From the NCBI GenBank assembly GCA_930367205.1, contig OV884011.1, forward strand, positions 85,545,474 through 85,609,473: a DNA stretch of 64,000 nt, read 5' to 3'. The DNA is from Acanthosoma haemorrhoidale. Taxonomy: Eukaryota; Arthropoda; Insecta; Hemiptera; Acanthosomatidae. Shown one piece after another: positions 61,657 to 64,000 of this stretch. The translations under genes and the position numbers were made by a program. A model generated the notes under the pieces. That model made no database searches, was not told where the DNA came from, and saw only the letters and a program-made list of their open reading frames with translations. Each line of letters starts with the position of its first letter. Position 1 is the stretch's first letter.

Positions 61657-63593
61657 ATGGTAGTTACTTATGAAGCAGGTTACCAACAACTTGGAGATGA
61701 TATACCCCAAGCAATTCATCATGTACCTGAAAGCGGGAAAGGTAATATTATATAACTATAATTTTGTAGACATATATTTGCTAGCTAAGCAATAAGCAAT
61801 ATTATTGAGCCATTAATTGTAGGACATTTTTAAATTTCAATAAGAAAACGATTAATGTTCTCATTGTTTATTTTGTTTAATAGTCTAAAGTAACATGTGC
61901 ATTTCTGTTATCTATCTTTAATCTTTCCTTAATTATTTTCACACAATTAATCCAATATTGTTTGATTTTAATTAATATGCTTGATTAACTATTTATGTGA
62001 TTAATATGATTGTATTGATCCCGATTCTCCTTGAAAGTAAGTAGAACCTCTCTTCTGGCTCGGCAAATAATTACCTAAAATGTCTTCTGACAAGGATCCA
62101 CTTAAGAGAATTTAAAACTAATTGGCAAGAGTTTCAATGATATTATTAACTAAAATTCTACATATGAAATGGTTACATTTTTCCAAGTTGTATAATTTTG
62201 CAAAAATCCGGAGACCCAAATTTAATCGAAAAAGTTCAATTCTGCCAGTGGGGTTTAGTTGACCATTGTAACCTAGAGGACTTAAGAAATCTTCAGAATA
62301 ATATATTAACATATCCAGTGGCAAGTTGTCCTCTTTGGTTCCTTAGACTTCATGGCCAAGCAACAGGGAGTGTTCCTGAATCATATTAACGAGAATCTCA
62401 AACAGTCTGAATTTGCTGTCCCTACGAGTTTTATTTTATTGTCTGTTCCAAGTCCTCCCTTCATGTATTCTTGCCCAGAGTAGCATAGGCTTTAGGCTTA
62501 TAACTTATTTGTTGCCATCTCCACTCCTTCTGTCCACCAAGGCATTTCAGTTAAGAAGAGCTCATACTCTACTTTCCTGTGTTCAGTTTAGGCTTACTTT
62601 CCCAGGGTTCCTGTCTTCTTACATCTAAGTTTAGTAGCTCTCTCTCTCAACTATCAAGCTGTCTTTTAGCCTGTAGGCTTTTATCTTTTCAACTGGGTTT
62701 TTAGGTTTTATAGGTCTTCTTCATTTTGCTTCAGCCCACAGTATATTCATTATTTGAAGATAGTGGTCGCTGCCATCCTCATATCCTTGCTCTACCTGGG
62801 ATATGCTCCTTTTCTCTTATAATTTTTCTTGGAATGAAGAAATAATAAAAGCTGGGCCTCCAATGATCAGTCAAAAACTGTTCCATTAATATATCCCTCT
62901 ATTTTAGGGGTTAATCTGAATTTTCTCATTATTTTTTTAGAGCTTCATAGAAAATATGTTTATCTGCCTGTTTCTCATCTTCTTTAGGACCATACACAAT
63001 ATTACAATTAAGTATCTGTTTCCTTCATCCTTTCTACTGTCATTGGTCTGTTGATGGTTGTTGGTTCAAGTATGTCATTTAATCATTTCCTTTAACTTTG
63101 ATTGGGAAACGCTGATCAACCTGTCCATAATTGTATTTTAAAGTCGAGAGTGATATGGCCAATGGGCTTGCCTCAATTTCAAATAGCCATTCCTTTTTAA
63201 TGCCACGGCTTTGTACATAATGGTGTCTCCTTGACTGGCCTACCCTGCGGTAGTGCGTAGGTCCCTTAGGACCTGTGGAAGGAGGAGGGAGCTGCCTTTG
63301 AAAATTAAAACATGTTGGAGTCTCTCTCAACTTGCATAACTATTTTGTTTTCAATTGTAATATGCATGACATTCAATTGTTTATAGTACCTGACAAGTTT
63401 TATTTTGTTTTTCAGCTAGGTGGAATCACATAGAAAATTTGGATAGTTTTTTCACCAAAATTTACCAATATCATCAACGTCATGGTTTCATCTGCATAAT
63501 GTTGGATGAGTTCTTCCTGCAGTTCCAGTTTGTGTTTGTTGCTGTTTTAATTTCATACATTATACATGGCGTGAACTTCCCTATGTTGGATGG
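61657..63593 (+). CDS. Atg9: Atg9, first two coding exons (gene continues past the window)
   Basis: Exon 1 is 61657-61741: ATG in the good context CACCATGG, donor GGTAATA. Exon 2 is 63416-63593: acceptor TTTTGTTTTTCAG, donor GTAAAT. Phase 1 joins G+CT to give Ala; exon 2 ends in phase 2. The first 87 residues include YQQL at the N-terminus, matching the tyrosine-type sorting signal (YQRL) in human ATG9A, then RWNHIENLDSFFTKIYQYHQ and RHGF, the highly conserved Atg9 opening (human WHHIENLDLFFSRVY). The first membrane segment begins in FLQFQFVFVAVLISYIIHGV. Atg9 is a multispanning lipid scramblase on small vesicles that seed the autophagosome membrane. No further exon was recognised before 64000. 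It is divergent from Skp2. Confidence 0.9.
61742..63415 (+). other. Atg9 intron 1
   Basis: A 1.67-kb intron. Its part from about 62400 to 63350 is richer in G+C than the rest and contains CT-rich segments and short ORFs, probably an old repeat that I cannot name. No exon-like sequence fits the phase between exons 1 and 2. Confidence 0.5.
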
Positions 63594-64000
63594 GTAAATA
63601 TTTATAAATGATTATTATTAAACATCATTAGATTTAATTTTGTATGTTTTTGTTACAAACTTATTATACACTTGCTGAATATATCTATAAATTATTATTT
63701 TCACCTCTATGTATGTTGTGTTAAAATACATATACATACATACTAGCATATATGAATTTTAAGAATTTTTAATACAAATCCGTATATGTATATTGCTTAA
63801 AATGGAAATATATTTTAATATTTTATTTCTTAAAATAGCTCAAGTAAAAGGAAGAAAACTTCATTACGAATAACAGTATATTTCAAGTTGAAATATCAGG
63901 TTTAAATGTGTGGTTCTTGTACTTAAAGTTATTATTTTAAATGTTTCATATTTACAATTGACTGTTCAGTAAAAAATAATAAGTACCTTGCCGGGTATTA

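Overview
This is an AT-rich animal nuclear window, almost certainly from an insect. It has spliced genes with short exons and GT-AG introns, and introns and spacers crowded with mariner, piggyBac, gypsy-like and non-LTR debris. A hemipteran is possible, but the sequence does not prove it. No rRNA, CRISPR array or bacterial operon is present. No complete gene is an open single ORF, so the gene models were built by hand from splice sites, reading phase and recognised protein families.

Layout. (1) 1-3.0 kb: two phase-compatible plus-strand exons look like the 3' end of an unidentified gene, tail-to-tail with the next gene. (2) 4.3-36.5 kb, minus strand: a complete 18-coding-exon gene for an RBM33-like RNA-binding protein. 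The joined CDS is 1,797 nt, giving 598 aa. Its introns hold tRNA-derived SINE-like sequences, two solo-LTR-like copies and a fragment of the same family, two internally deleted mariners of one family, a degenerate piggyBac inside an inverted repeat, and other mariner remnants. (3) 36.5-47.6 kb: a gene-poor spacer with a collapsed Ty3/gypsy-like element (41.6-44.7 kb) and several short transposon-like fragments. (4) 47.6-60.8 kb, minus strand: a complete nine-exon gene for Skp2, the F-box/leucine-rich-repeat substrate receptor of an SCF ubiquitin ligase. The joined CDS is 1,353 nt, giving 450 aa. Its introns carry a nearly whole but doubly broken mariner, a GC-rich LTR-like block, a hAT-like remnant and a non-LTR reverse transcriptase tail. 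(5) 61.7 kb to the right edge, plus strand: the first two coding exons of Atg9, head-to-head with Skp2.

The three recognised genes act in separate cell processes: RNA handling (RBM33), cell-cycle protein turnover (Skp2) and autophagosome formation (Atg9). Nothing suggests they form a pathway; the layout is ordinary for insects. I did not find a convincing new biological system. The most useful observations are the three gene models, the frame-resolved Skp2 start with an overlapping upstream ORF, the nested transposon history at 21 kb and at 24-28 kb, and a 47-bp retroposon insertion with a perfect 12-bp target duplication.
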